Notes: generated from the sequence alone by a model not told the origin. A DNA stretch of 64,000 nucleotides from Hermatobates lingyangjiaoensis (GCA_026182355.1 JAPFBL010000035.1:3889501-3953500); one strand, 5' to 3'. Counted from the first letter of the stretch, positions 32,345 to 43,604 are shown. Program-made: numbers and translations.

Positions 32345-33340
32345 ACCCTTACAGTATAACTTCACACTAAGTTATTCTTAAGAGTCACATAATTGGTTGC
32401 TCAATCTGCGAAGTACTCCACATATAAATTTAAAAAAACAAACCTTTTTATTTCTTTGGTAAAAATAAAATCCTATCAAAAAAATTAAAAATTTATTGCC
32501 AGGTTAATTCTACCATATTCAAATTCATTTACAATTAAGCCAGACATTCTACAATATAGGTTTAAAAATTACGTCATGTCAAACACAAAATCCAGGGACA
32601 TTATTAGTGTTACTGATGCTACTCCTGGCAGTTTTAGCTAAGAATTTGACAAATAAAATTTATAAAAGATTGTTAAGCCTTCCTATACTCATTTTTTGAG
32701 TAATATATTGTAACAGGAATAGTGAACTAAAAAGACCACTCAGATGTAAAATGTGCTATCTCTTTTAAATCTAGTCTGAATAAGCATTGAATAACAGTAT
32801 ACCAACTGTTGACCATAACGCTCAAGTTATTAGCATTTTCAGAAACACAAGGGGTGGTTAATTAATTAGGAGCTAATTAATAGAAGGTGCCATATGGTTC
32901 ACAACCCCCCGGCAGGTTTATTAAATTCCAAGCCATTCAGACAACTCGAGCTCTGCTTTAAACCCACGCACTTCTTCCCAAGCGGATCAAATAGTAACAA
33001 ATCCACCATAACACTTCACCAGTCACCGCTATATTGCTGACTCTGTCTTCCTTCAAAGCAAGGCACGTTAAAATACCTGTCAAAGCTTTACTTTACGAGA
33101 TTCAATAAGATATCAAAAGTTCGCCTTTCCAAGAATGACATAATACTTATTATAACCATTTATAGAAAACATTAGATTTTAAGTGAGAATTCCTATTTTA
33201 ACTAATATTTACAATTTTTCAGAAGTAATTCAATAAGATATCTGATAAAACAATGTAAGTATAGGTTGCTTAATTTATACCATCTTTGATTTTTTTTTAA
33301 TATGTTTAGATGTAGATTCCTTCGTGTGGCTATTATAAAA
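32345..33340. other. Unassigned AT-rich sequence
   Basis: Nothing recognised. Confidence 0.4.
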
Positions 33341-33344
33341 GTTG

Positions 33345-33345
<1 letters not shown>

Positions 33346-33378
<33 letters not shown>
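33346..33378. repeat. (TA)n, 33 bp
   Basis: Left boundary of the third class-A foldback. Confidence 0.95.
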
Positions 33379-33379
<1 letters not shown>

Positions 33380-33380
<1 letters not shown>

Positions 33381-33541
33381 ATGATCAAACCACAATAAGA
33401 AATGGGAAAACAAGACTAAGATTAAGTCTTGGGTTGTCAGATTGATAAGTCAGTTGGGTTTTTGACTCTGACGAAGACCGCTTGTTACGGTTGAAAGATC
33501 TTAGTCTTGTTTTCCGATTTCTTATTGTGGTTTGATCATTG
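33380..33541. repeat. Class-A foldback, left ribozyme replaced
   Basis: The outer arms match those at 17160-17331, but 33421-33452 substitutes other sequence for the left ribozyme. (TA)n bounds it on both sides (33346-33378 and 33575-33612). Confidence 0.85.
33464..33506 (+). ncRNA. Hammerhead ribozyme, class A
   Basis: GACT, CTGACGA, ACCG/CGGT stem II, GAA, AGATCT, T, AGTC; all core bases are intact, identical to 18102-18144. Confidence 0.74.
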
Positions 33542-33570
33542 ATTGTTGTTTCACGTGTTTATGTGAAATC

Positions 33571-33574
<4 letters not shown>

Positions 33575-33612
<38 letters not shown>
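33575..33612. repeat. (TA)n with one phase shift
   Basis: Lies between the class-A unit and a class-D terminal fragment. Confidence 0.93.
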
Positions 33613-33619
<7 letters not shown>

Positions 33620-33639
33620 TAGCAGGTCTATTTGTACAG

Positions 33640-33852
33640 GTCATTCACGTCTCCACTCCTGTTGACGGCAGTCGGTTTCCGGGACGGTTTCCTTCCGTTG
33701 TGTTTCCGGCGTGCTTGGTAGTCCATTCTCTTTTCTTCTGAAAACGGATCATCCAAAAATTTGAGTTTGTAAGTGTGTCTTTATCTCTGTGTGCAGCTTT
33801 TCTTCGTTTTTGAGCTGATTTGTCCAGTTTGGATCGTTTTTTTTAATTTTGA

Positions 33853-33855
<3 letters not shown>
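33640..33855 (+). mobile_element. Class-D terminal fragment with dead ribozyme
   Basis: Parallels one arm of 50925-51196 (TCCGGCGTGCTTGGT, then CCATTCTCTTTTC). The ribozyme at 33735-33766 reads CTGAAAA for the core and AAA for GAA, so two essential sites are lost. Bounded by (TA)n at 33612 and 33856-33885. Confidence 0.65.
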
Positions 33856-33889
<34 letters not shown>

Positions 33890-34048
33890 AAAATTAGGGA
33901 GCAGATTTTCATTCAAACATATTTCATTAAACACTTTTTGAACCTTTGTTTTAATCTCTTTTCTCATTAACTTTTCTAATTTGTCTAAGAAAATTAGAAA
34001 AGTTAATGAGAAAAGAGATTAAAACAAAGGTTCAAAAAGTGTTTAATG

Positions 34049-34051
<3 letters not shown>
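33890..34051 (-). mobile_element. Foldback of the PLE ORF-start block
   Basis: 33921-33985 and 33988-34051 form a near-perfect palindrome with almost no spacer. The minus strand at 33749-33967 reads EIKTKVQKVFNEICLNENLLPNFTNI, comparable in short blocks with GLLPKYTNI at 15042-15236 and DLLPTYTNI at 34925-35100. (TA)n flanks both sides. Confidence 0.75.

Positions 34052-34094
<43 letters not shown>
34050..34094. repeat. (TA)n, 45 bp
   Basis: Right boundary of the palindrome at 33921-34051. Confidence 0.95.
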
Positions 34095-34097
<3 letters not shown>

Positions 34098-34755
34098 TAA
34101 TGAGCATTATCACATAAATGATGACTCCTCAGAGACCACTCACGAAGAAATAGAATAGTGAAGACGTGAAAGGATATCTAAAGATTTCATGTATTCCTTT
34201 CTACATGTTATTCTTTGTGAAATCAGTATACAAATATCAAATAAAAATCCTGTTTCTTAAAGTCTGTTAAATCAATACAACAGTAAACAAATTAAGAAAA
34301 GAATGTTTCTAACCTCTAAGTTGCAAAAAGTTGATATCAATGTATTTTAGCGCTGACGATAAAAGGATGTTCATTAATGCATCAAGTCGCATTTGGTATT
34401 TTTTCAGAAGAGAACACGCAAGTCATTAGTGAACTTGAGCAAGCCATAATGGTAGTGACAAAGGTTTTGAATTAAAAGCCAAGTTTCTCTTGGCTTCCGT
34501 CTTCTTCGTTAGCAACTCATCTGAATATTCTAACCTTATAACTCTTGCACTAACTTCATTATAAAAGCATCAACTCAGACTGGCATGTATTTTTAAGACA
34601 ATCATCTCCAACAACATACAATGCACATTCACAACATTAAATCAACTACAAAAGTCTATTTCATTAATAAGTTTTCAATTTTGAAAAAAGTATATAAATT
34701 TATCACTGTCTACTTTATTGATATCAAAACTTAATTAGTTTTCCTCGATCAACTT
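34095..34755. other. Unassigned AT-rich sequence
   Basis: Nothing recognised. Confidence 0.4.
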
Positions 34756-34859
34756 AACTCAAGCATTTAAAGCCAAAGATTCAGTCGTATTTAAAACATT
34801 GCTATTGTTTTGAAATATCAAATGTTTGTAAAAATATCGTTGAAATATATATATATATA

Positions 34860-35148
34860 AGGAGTTTCCGTTTCTGTAATTAATTTTAGAAGGTATGAGT
34901 CGCATACAAATTATATATATATTAGTATAGGTTGGCAGCAAATCTTCTTGGAGGCATATTTTGTTGAAATGTACTGCAGCTTCGGCATTCACGACTTTCA
35001 AACTAGGCTGTTCCAGTCTCCTGACAGTCTTACTAATATAAGGTGGGAATTCCCAAATAAGTTGTCCAAAGGACATTGAGACACTTTTTTGAAACACTTT
35101 AATAAATATCAAAAATTTTAATGCAACTGAAAAACTAACATCACACAT
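34860..35148 (-). pseudogene. PLE N-terminal block joined to PLE linker block
   Basis: The minus-strand frame reads FGQLIWEFPPYISKTVRR, FNKICLQEDLLPTYTNI, a TA-derived stretch, then ICMRLIPSKINYRNGN. The first part is the ORF-start block of the PLE family. The last matches the RT-endonuclease linker at 36700-36819 (ICLRLIPTKHHYRSSPKRD) and VIDSRVVPAEIVHRH of the long ORF. The RT domain that should lie between is missing, and the joint is at a short TA tract. It is a deletion or a junction of two copies. Confidence 0.6.
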
Positions 35149-35439
35149 AAAGAATTAAACATAACTTATTACTCCATTAGATGGAAACAAGCTTTCGACT
35201 ATGCCACAGTCACCGTCAGGTTGGGAATTATTAGTCTTACATTTTTAAAATTTGGAAATTTTTAAATTTTTATAAAACAACAAAACAGTTTAAAGAATTT
35301 TGAATTAAACTAATGAATATAAATAAAAGTTAGCAGGTCCAAACAAGTTACTAAATGTAAAACAGTTTTTCATCCTGTCGTATGCCAATCAATTAGCATC
35401 CCTATTGACTTCCTAACTGCTTTCAAAAATTCTCATGCT

Positions 35440-36355
35440 TGGTAGTACACCCATATCGCATGTCTGGCCATTAATTGAGGGATTTAAAACTTTGATGTAT
35501 AAAACTTCTAATATATGGAGCCTGTGGACATCTCTTTCTTTTCTTAGGATTGACGTTCCGTCTACAAGAATTTCACGTGTCAAGGGGATATTATGTACTT
35601 CTCTGGAATGTTTTTTAGGGGCTCCTGTTGTGATGTGAAGGGTGAGGCGTCGGGAAAGTTTGTTCGTAGTAAACCCTATGTAACAACAAGTAGGAAGGGC
35701 TTAACAGATCCCTTTATTACAGTTGTACTTGTATACATGGTGGCTATTCTGAAGGTCCGGGATATTGTTATGAGGAGAATTCTGAAGGATAAGATGTTTA
35801 GTTTTGGAGTCTTTATAATAAATTCTTAGAGCTACTTTATCATCATTACAAGTAGGAGTAACATAATTATAGACAATCTTTTTTATAGAATGTTCATTTT
35901 GTCTATAATTAGCATGCATATACGCGCGATAATATAGGCAAATAGTAGTTCCTGAGTTGGTAGTAGGTTCTTCATCAACCTTGGTGTACCATTTGTCGAT
36001 ATGTTGTTTAATGACACGGCAAACTTCTTTATTGGAGAAACCGTTATTCACGAGAATTTGAGTGGATTTCTCAACTTCTTCGTGCAACGTGTTCCAATCA
36101 CTATAATGGGTAAAGACACTTTTAATATATGCTGAAATGGTGGCACGGCGGTATTGTTCAGGGCATTCACTATGCTCGTTTAAACATATCCCCGGATTAG
36201 TTTCTTTTCTATAAACAGAAGTACTAAAAGTCAGAGAGGTTTGTTTAGTTAGAACATCCAAAAAAGGTAAAGTACCATTGACACTATATTCCACTGTAAA
36301 GTTAAGTCCTGAGGCATTTTGTAACTCTAGCCTGCCTTCCTGCGGGACTCTTCGT
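35440..36355 (-). pseudogene. 5'-truncated Penelope/Poseidon-like PLE (RT end to endonuclease)
   Basis: The minus strand from 36355 reads NASGLNFTVEYSVNG, TLPFLDVLTKQ (the LDV block after the RT catalytic box) and VYRKETNPGICLNEHSECPE, then a 100-residue linker and VYKYNCNKGIC, the first strand of the endonuclease. An open frame covers 36294-35701. After a frameshift near 35680, a peptide resembling CYIGFTTNKLSRRLTLH (the YIG strand) can be read, so the endonuclease was inherited but broken. Downstream, at about 35440-35590, GTSILRKERDVHRLHILEVL may be the catalytic helix. The RT core is absent: the copy is truncated at the edge of the ribozyme at 36362. Confidence 0.78.
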
Positions 36356-36361
36356 TCTTCA

Positions 36362-36399
36362 CACCTCCTGATGACGACGATGGTCGAAATATTGATGTG
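36362..36399 (+). ncRNA. Hammerhead ribozyme, class E (38 nt)
   Basis: Stem I CACCTC, core CTGATGA, stem II region CGACGATGGTC (GAC/GTC around GATG, one unpaired C), GAA, palindrome ATAT, T, stem I GATGTG. Stem I pairs at five of six positions. It lies on the strand opposite to the truncated PLE that begins 7 bp away, as expected for an inverted terminal fragment at a 5'-truncation. Confidence 0.68.
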
Positions 36400-36561
36400 A
36401 GTTATGTCTGTGTCTTTCCGTGTGTTTCCTTCGGTTTGAATTTATTTTATTTAAAAAAGTCCGCTGGACCGTTTCTTTTAATGGTATATATATATATACG
36501 ACACACGGTCACTAATATGGAAGTTCCTATCATGGGAGAGATATGATATTAGAAATACACC

Positions 36562-36850
36562 TTAGGTTTGGAGGTTTTCGATAGGAAATTGATGGGAATT
36601 CACTGATGATTGAAGATATAGGAAAGGATGAGAAGAAGAGAGGAAAAAACTACTTAATAACAGAGCCGAGACAATGAGTACAAGGGAAAAAATTAGAAAT
36701 AAGAAGGTGGAATCATTACGATCCCTCTTAGGGCTAGAACGGTAATGATGTTTAGTAGGTATGAGTCGAAGACAAATAATATTAGGAGGATAGCTGCGCT
36801 TAGGGAATTCATCTTTCAAGTTGTTAGTGTGGTGACGCTGGACTAGAGGT
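36562..36850 (-). pseudogene. Neptune-like PLE linker fragment
   Basis: The minus-strand frame reads KDEFPKRSYPPNIICLRLI, then HHYRSSPKRDRNDSTFLF. The long ORF at 62644-63996 has KEKLIDRGYPSNVIDSRVV, then HRHVPRKDHTDSVFL. Homology fades below about 36700. This is the region between RT and endonuclease. Confidence 0.65.
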
Positions 36851-37300
36851 TACTAAGATTTTATGAAGCTGAATACAGGCATACCTTCGGACAGCCAACT
36901 GTACATGAGGCGGGGACGAACTCTGAAAGTGAAGATACTGTTGATTATTAATGAAGTGCATTAATAATCACCTAAGGATTATTAATGAGGTTTTATATGA
37001 AGTGGAATGAAACTTAAGAATGTACTACATTGGTACAAAAATAGTAAGGGGAAAAAAATATATCTGAATACACTTATCAAAATGACGGAATGTACTTTTT
37101 TTTGCAAAATAAACCAAAAAAAGAACATTCGAAGTTTGAGAGTTAAATAAAACTTGAAACTTAGGCCATAAACAGCCATGAATCACTCTCAAAAATATCA
37201 GCAAGAGGCTATCTTCAGGGGAAACAAGACTAAACAAAAGTAAAGGTGATACATATAATCCAATATTTTTTAAAGCGTTTATTATTTATTTTTCTCTGTA

Positions 37301-37313
37301 CCCCCCCCCCCCC
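37301..37313 (+). repeat. C13 homopolymer
   Basis: Thirteen consecutive C in AT-rich sequence. Followed at about 37408-37440 by a hammerhead-like relic (CTGATGA without a GAA box). Confidence 0.95.
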
Positions 37314-37499
37314 GTTAGTTGGCAGCACTGATTGAGTGGGAGCCTCTTCAATGGGACTAGTTACCATTTCTAGTTTCGTGTCTTCGAAGCGACCCAAATC
37401 TTTCTACCTGATGACGAGGCAGTCAATTGCACTGCTCAGAGTGAGTTCTGTTTTCTTTAATATTCTGAGTCGGATTTTAACTGACTCAGAATATTATGA

Positions 37500-39820
37500 G
37501 GTACATCATCATTCATTTTGTTATATTTTACTTATGGGCATTATTTAAAATTAAAATGATTTTCAGGTTACATAATAACTTATTGAATACCATTGAAAGG
37601 AATAGCCTGTATTAGTGTCAGTAATACTCGTACATTTAAAACAAAATTCTATTTGACAGTTTAGTATAATAAGAGGTATAAAGATTTTATTACGGCTGTG
37701 AAGTACATTTAGCGATAATACAAGGTAGATGGGACTAATACTGGAGGCGTTAGGAGGAGACGGCCAAACGTGAATACTGCACCACCTCGATTCTCAATTT
37801 AGTGATGGTAGATTAGAGGTTGCTGCTTAAATGAGCAATCTGATCTTAAACTTTTCTTTCAGGAAGATGACTCGAAATCACGATTTCAAGTCGTGCACCT
37901 TGCTAAGAGCCTCAAGGCATGACCTGGATTTTAGTTCAACTAAACCAAGAGACAACTCTCAACAGACCCATAAACAACTGCTCTTAGTGTTTACAAAATA
38001 TCGCCAGGACTTCCTTAAAACAAAACCAAAAGTCTGCAGTATTTACTGCTATAGCTCAAAACACTCTGAAACAAAGTGAATTTAATTAGGCATTCAGTGA
38101 ACAGAAACACATCAAATGCCGTTATACAATAAAAGCCTTTGTTCTGTATGACTGAAATAATTACATCATTATCACAAAATTTATTTTGGGAGATTTCCTC
38201 TGTGACAATTTCGAATAAGTTATTAAGCAAACAGCCTTTAAAATCTCCCTGTTAATCCGCTTAGCTGACAAAGTGAATGAAGCTAAAGAGGATTTGACCA
38301 TATCAATGTTTTTAGCTATTATCAGCTGGAATAAACTGTAGTTATTTCAATTTATTTTCGATCCTGGAATATACTCTGATTTCATACATCTTTCTTTAAC
38401 CAATCTTTTACACTGCTCTAAGCAATTAAAAAAAAGAGTTTATAGGATTTTCTACACGTGATACCAGGATCCTAATTTCCTACTAACGACTTTTCAAGTA
38501 CAAGATTTACCTTGAAAAATAGGTTCTTACGTTTTCCTTCATTATCATGAATTTGGTATTAACTTAAAGGTACGAGTGAGAAGTAAAGTTCATGAAACTT
38601 ATAATGGAAATGCAATAAAAACAAATATAGAATTGGATAATTTTTAATTATAACATTATTATACCCAATGGTGTTGTCAATTTCTAACAAGACCCAGTGT
38701 CTACTTTTCTAACCTTGACACTAAACTAACCTCTGTAAACTTGACAGTACAGAGTACTAGTGTCCGTTCAGGTTTGTATATACGGTGTACTCAGCAAATG
38801 GAATAACCAGTTGGCCTTTGAGGATTATATTTGTTCTTTGTAATGTGAACAACATGACATTAAATTCAAAACAGTACTTTTTTACTAACATTTTGGAGCA
38901 ATTTTTTTTTAATTAAATAACATTTTTACTTTGTAATTAACATAAAACTCTCAAAGAAACAATTATTTCTTTTTTTTTTCAGGAATTAAAAAAATGACTG
39001 AAAACAATGATATACCTACTCCTTTATATGATAATAATATATTCTTTATATGCTATACAATTTTATTACCAATCTCATCCCAATTTTCAGGGATCCTGAG
39101 AACACAATTAACTATTCCCGTCATCCCAGAACAGGTAAAATTTCTAGTAAGTTGGAGATCCTAAAGTAAAACTAACGTCCATCTTATAAGTAACACTGTG
39201 TGACATTCCAGATGCGACTCCTAATATATTCAAACCTAGAGTAGCTCCAAAATCCCTCAAGGAATTTCTTATAAACAATTAAAACTTCTTGGAAATATAC
39301 AAGATTTATCAAAAACACAACCAGTTTCTAATAATGATTTCATTGAATAACATTATTTAATTTTTACTAGATTAATAGTTTACAATGTTTAGTAAATCCA
39401 TGCCACGTAATATAACTTGAATTCCACAAGTTGTAAAAAGAACAGGTTGACTAGTGTAATTGAAGGTAATCTGCACTGGAATAAGAAGGCAGAATCAAGT
39501 GAAATTGAGGCCAATGCTTGACGGGGAGTAATTTGACCGGGACACTTAGGCTGGTATGTAACTGAAAATATAATTTTGTGGCCACTACAGCGCGGTGACT
39601 TTCACAAGAGACACGTAGCTCTTACATCACTCCCTGGCTATGAATAGGACAGAAAGTTTCTCAGTATTGTCAGGAATGACTCTTAACAAACCAGACTTGA
39701 TACGCTCTTCAGTAACTCTACACAACTTAAAATTCAGGGTAAAAAAGTTATTGAAATGGTCTCCACAAATAGATGTTTTATAATATAAACAACATGTAAA
39801 CAGGCATAAAAAACTCATTC
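37500..39820. other. Unassigned AT-rich sequence
   Basis: A frame of 82 codons at 37831-38079 starts after a pyrimidine tract ending TTTCTTTCAG, which could be a splice acceptor. Its peptide shows nothing I recognise, so I make no gene call. Confidence 0.4.
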
Positions 39821-39832
39821 TTGGTTTTATGC

Positions 39833-39868
39833 CTGAAGAAGAACTCTACATGTTCGAAACACGTTGTT
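39833..39868 (+). ncRNA. Hammerhead-like motif, class F
   Basis: CTGAAGA, stem II AGAAC-loop-GTTC, GAA, stem III ACA/TGT with a CGT loop, T, then CAT. The core is complete, and stem III here is an ordinary short hairpin. Stem I pairs only as ATG/CAT with one C bulged. It probably belongs to another PLE terminal repeat. No coding remnant was recognised beside it. Confidence 0.5.
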
Positions 39869-39879
39869 CATATTATTAA

Positions 39880-40440
39880 ACTTGTACAAATGGAGACAAG
39901 TTTAATTTCCTCTTCTTTTACCCTATAATGAGTAAATACCATATAATAACTGATTGCGCCACCTTAGAACATATAATTACATCCACTTTACCTGATGCTG
40001 ATTTCGATCTATTAGTATTTTTAAAATAATGGTTTAACTAATGTATTATTTTAATTATTCTAGTTTTCAATAATTTAAAGTTTAATAAAACCTTGCTTCA
40101 TGTCTAAGAGCTCAAAATAACATAATAAACCGGTTATATAAATGGTTTGCACGCGTTCATTTCCAAAATAACAAAAAATTGTATTTTTAGCTTCAAAATA
40201 CGTGAAGGAAACAGTCTGAGTCATAATACACTAAGAACTGTTACTTAATAATAATCTAATTGCATTAAACGTAATGTAGAAGATACTTGGAATAGTACAA
40301 AAATTGACTTTGCAGGAAGTTGTCGAACTGACAGACAAAAGTACGCTAGATACTGAGCTCTTGATGTAACTCTGGTATAACATCACATTAGTAACTGACA
40401 GAAACTTCAAATGAAATAAGATTTTATCTAAAATTATAAA
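39880..40440. other. Unassigned AT-rich sequence
   Basis: Nothing recognised. Confidence 0.4.
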
Positions 40441-40580
40441 CTAAGACCGTCTCCAACCGTCGCATCCAAATACCCTTGGTGTCCCTATCTTAGCTCTCCT
40501 GATGACGGTTCAACCCAACATTAGAGACAATAAGTGTATTCGTTTCTTTGTTCTGTGCCTGTGGTGTACTGTGAAACGTA
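40441..40580 (+). mobile_element. Class-C terminal fragment with inactive ribozyme
   Basis: Holds the CTCCAACCGTCGCATCC block, then at 40495-40527 TCTC, CTGATGA, CGGTTCAACC, CAA, CATT, A, GAGA. Stem I and the first core strand are intact, but G12 is C and stem III is no longer palindromic. Ends at (TA)n (about 40579). Confidence 0.65.
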
Positions 40581-40819
40581 TATATATATATATATATAAT
40601 TATATATGAACTAGAATTTTCAAAAAGAACACAAGAAAATACTAGTTTACTCACTTCGTAGAATGCTTTCATCTAATTGGTTATATATATATATATTACT
40701 ATTTTTCTTTTTTATTGAAGCTAGACCAATAGGTGTAAGTTAAAAAAACATAAGTGACCATAAAAAAGAAAAATAGAGTTAAATATAAGTGGTTGAGATA
40801 AGGAAAACATTCAATATAT

Positions 40820-40982
40820 ATATTGATATTTCGCGCTCCGTTCTTCGACGTGGGGAGATCTCTCTCATTTCGTCCTCTCTTCTAGTCTACTCTCCTGATG
40901 ACGAACAACAGTTCGAAATATTGAATTCTGTAAGTGTTCTTTTTATTCTCTTTTCTGTGTCGTGCTTTGTGTAATTTAAAGT
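40820..40982 (+). mobile_element. Class-G terminal fragment with hammerhead-like motif
   Basis: At 40891-40929: TCTC, CTGATGA, stem II CGAACAACAGTTC (GAAC/GTTC around AACA), GAA, ATAT, T, GAATTC. Core complete; stem I limited to about 2 bp. The flanking TAGTCTACTCTCCTGATG words recur in the foldback at 57570-57765. Ends at (TA)n, about 40983-41003. Confidence 0.6.
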
Positions 40983-41036
40983 TATATATATATATATATA
41001 TAGTCCTTATATATATATAACTTATAAGGGATATAT

Positions 41037-41491
41037 AAGTCCTTAATCATATCCCTGTTCAGTCTTCTCGGGTTACTTTAAGAGCTTCAGAGGAGGCAAT
41101 TATCTGTCTTCTCAAAGCTCGCTCTCCTCCTGGCCTCAACTTCTACCGTTAATTTAATTATTTTTTTTTATTTTTTTATTTTTTTTTAAAAATTATTTTT
41201 TTATTTTATTTTATAATTTTTTTTTAATTTGTTTATTGCTTCATTTACTATTCTTCTCCTTCTGTTATTTTTATTTGCTTTTATTTGTCCTTTTTAGTTA
41301 TTTTTCTCTCTGTAGTTAGTAGCTTACCTAGGGCAGCCGGCAGAGTGCGTGCGTGTTCGTTTGCATTCGGCCTACCACTCAGTTAGCTTCAGCTACTCAA
41401 AGGGACTACTTCTACCCGATGACCACGACTGTCGAAATATCGTTGTGAGTCTTTTGTGTGTGTCTTTATTTGTTTTTTCTCTTTCATGTGT

Positions 41492-41495
<4 letters not shown>
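41037..41495 (+). mobile_element. 5'-truncated Neptune-like PLE with (TA)n at both ends
   Basis: 41037-41152 encodes the last ~38 residues of the endonuclease (NHIPVQSSRVTLRASEEA, then SPPGLNFYR and a stop), almost identical in DNA to 60904-61018. A T-rich 3' untranslated region and a hammerhead-like motif (41412-41445) follow, and the copy ends at the (TA)n at 41496. The left end begins in a degenerate TA stretch (41003-41036). The near identity indicates a recent insertion of the family duplicated at 58487-64000. Confidence 0.85.
41412..41445 (+). ncRNA. Hammerhead-like motif, class H
   Basis: CTAC, core CCGATGA (U4 changed to C), stem II CCACGACTGTC, GAA, ATAT, C, GTTG. Stem I pairs at three of four positions. 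The CCGATGA change is shared with 61316-61349, so it belongs to the family rather than to this copy. Confidence 0.5.

Positions 41496-41538
<43 letters not shown>
41496..41538. repeat. (TA)n, 43 bp
   Basis: Right boundary of the truncated PLE. Confidence 0.95.
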
Positions 41539-41539
<1 letters not shown>

Positions 41540-41541
<2 letters not shown>

Positions 41542-43040
41542 GTATTCTCGTTAAATTTAAAAAATAGATAAAAACAAATAAAAGTAAGTCAAAGGCCTTA
41601 CATTTCAAGACAAAAACTGATATTGGGAATATAATTACTATATATAGAGAGCAAGATTAGCAAAGGATAGATATAAATATATCTATTTATAAATATTGTA
41701 TATTTATATGGAATAATAAATTATTTATTGTATATGAATATTGGATATTAAAAATGATCAAATATAATTAGTTGAAAAAATGATATACTGAATCTGAAGA
41801 TTGTTTTGATTTCATCTTGGGTCTTGGTTTGGTTGTAAGAATATCTCTTACCGATTACTGCAGGGGTAGAAATGTGTATCTTTCATAGCTTTGTATTATC
41901 AAATAACAAATTATCAAATAACCACTGGTAGTATCCACTATGAGGTTATCATGGAGTAGTTGTTTGAATAACAATAGGCTGGAGTCAAGAGTGGAGTTGT
42001 TTTATTTAATATTCATAATAACTAAAATGAGGCCAAGCTGGTAAGCGGGAAGTGATTTGTAAGGGAACTTTGCTTGGTGTTATGAGAATGAGTAACATTT
42101 CAAGATGGTGTGAGGAGCAGCTCTAGCCTCTAGCTGGTGAAGTGGGCGAACCAAGTTAACGGTTACCGGAGGGCTACTTGAGCTCAAGGCCACCGGCTGG
42201 TCTCCGCCACCAGAGCACTGCGCCGTCTCGACACCGCCGAGCCTGCTTCCAATCCTCCTACAAACCGCTCCCTATGCTCACCGGGAACGCCTTATAGTCA
42301 TTGGAGCCGACAAACCACCGACTAGTAATTATATTTTAAATACCTCTTCTTAAACCATGCTCATAAGTAACGAATTATTTGTATAAATTGCTAACATTAA
42401 TAAAATACCTTTAAGGTCGGATGGAATTCTTATCTTGATTTGTGTTCAACAGAGGTATTTGTTTCCTACCAACACGCCTACAGCCTTTCACTTTAATGCT
42501 GTTTTAGATTCTGAAGGTCTGGTTCATTTATTGTTGGCCTCCTATTTAGTTTAACAAAACATTAATTGATTCTACGTCAGGAGTCGTATAATTCACCTGC
42601 CACAAGTTTATTACGAATATCTGACATCGCGATAGACTGGTTTATGTCATCTCGCAGGGACAACAAACACAAGACTTCCTTTCTTTTGCATGAAATATCT
42701 AGAGTCAAGGACAAGACTGAAACCTTTAATCGTCAGTCCTGAAGGCCAACATGCTACCTCAAAGGTTACTCATTACCAAGAATAGTAATTACAATCTGAT
42801 GATCTAGTATTGAGAAAGCCTGCATCCACGAAAGCAAAAGCCTAAATGCAAAAAGTCATCACAAGTAGTAATAGAGGGTGACATTATAAACATCCTGCAG
42901 TGAATTCCAGGTAAAAAGTATCTAAATTGGATCACTGACTTGAATTTTTAATTACTTTTCATTTTTATTGAGGTTTCGTCTAACGTTACCTTAAAAGCAA
43001 CGTTTGGTCTATATATGCAATCTTTAAGCAAACAATGACG
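41540..43040. other. Unassigned sequence with a GC-rich patch at 42100-42300
   Basis: The patch is markedly GC-rich, with several CpG, against AT-rich flanks. It has no frame I recognise and could be a promoter-proximal island or a GC-rich mobile element. Confidence 0.4.
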
Positions 43041-43048
43041 CTATAGAC

Positions 43049-43596
43049 CAGTGGTTCTCAACGTGGTCCACATGGACCCCCAGGGGTCCACAGAGGATTA
43101 CTGGGGGTCCATGAGGAAAGTAGTATTCTGAAGGTCCATGACATGTGGTTAGAGCTCCATGTTAAGTTTATATAAATTTATCAGCAAACCAAAAATAAAT
43201 CAAAGCGTAGTAAGCATTGGCCGTACAATATTCAAACATATTTAAAATATAAGGCCTAATATCCTCGTCAGTTTGTTAAAATGTTCCAATGTTTTAAAAT
43301 TTTCTATTGCACTCCTCTTTATGGTACAATAAAAATTTATTCAGTTACAATTTATTTCAACAATTTTATTAAATGTTAATGAAGAAATATTTTGTTATTG
43401 TTTTAAAAACATTTTTGTATTCGGCATGCGTTGTAGATGTAATGAAATTATTTCATAATTAACGATATTCATTTACCTAAAAACAAATATTTATTTATAA
43501 ATTTGTATAATTATGTTTTTTAAGTATCCGGGGGGAGTGAGGGTCCACAAGTAGCTTTTAGGGGGTCCACAAGCAAACAAAGGTTGTGAACCCCTG
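43049..43596. mobile_element. hAT-type MITE, 548 bp
   Basis: Ends are CAGTGGTTCTCAACG and its imperfect complement (AGGTTGTGAACCCCTG). They are extended by subterminal GGGGTCCAC repeats on both sides (GTCCACATGGACCCCCAGGG at the left, GAGGGTCCAC and GGGGGTCCAC at the right). An exact 8-bp duplication, CTATAGAC, flanks it (43041-43048 and 43597-43604). Eight-bp target duplications and CAGnGGTTCTCAA-like ends are hallmarks of hAT elements. The AT-rich centre has no transposase, so it moved in trans. Confidence 0.93.
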
Positions 43597-43604
43597 CTAT
43601 AGAC

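Noticed and set aside
37408..37440. CTGATGA followed by a possible stem II
   Set aside because: No GAA box and no stem III; kept only as a possible relic in the C13 entry.
37831..38079. 82-codon frame preceded by a splice-acceptor-like tract
   Set aside because: A pyrimidine tract plus AG is frequent in AT-rich DNA, and no matching donor or neighbouring exon was recognised.
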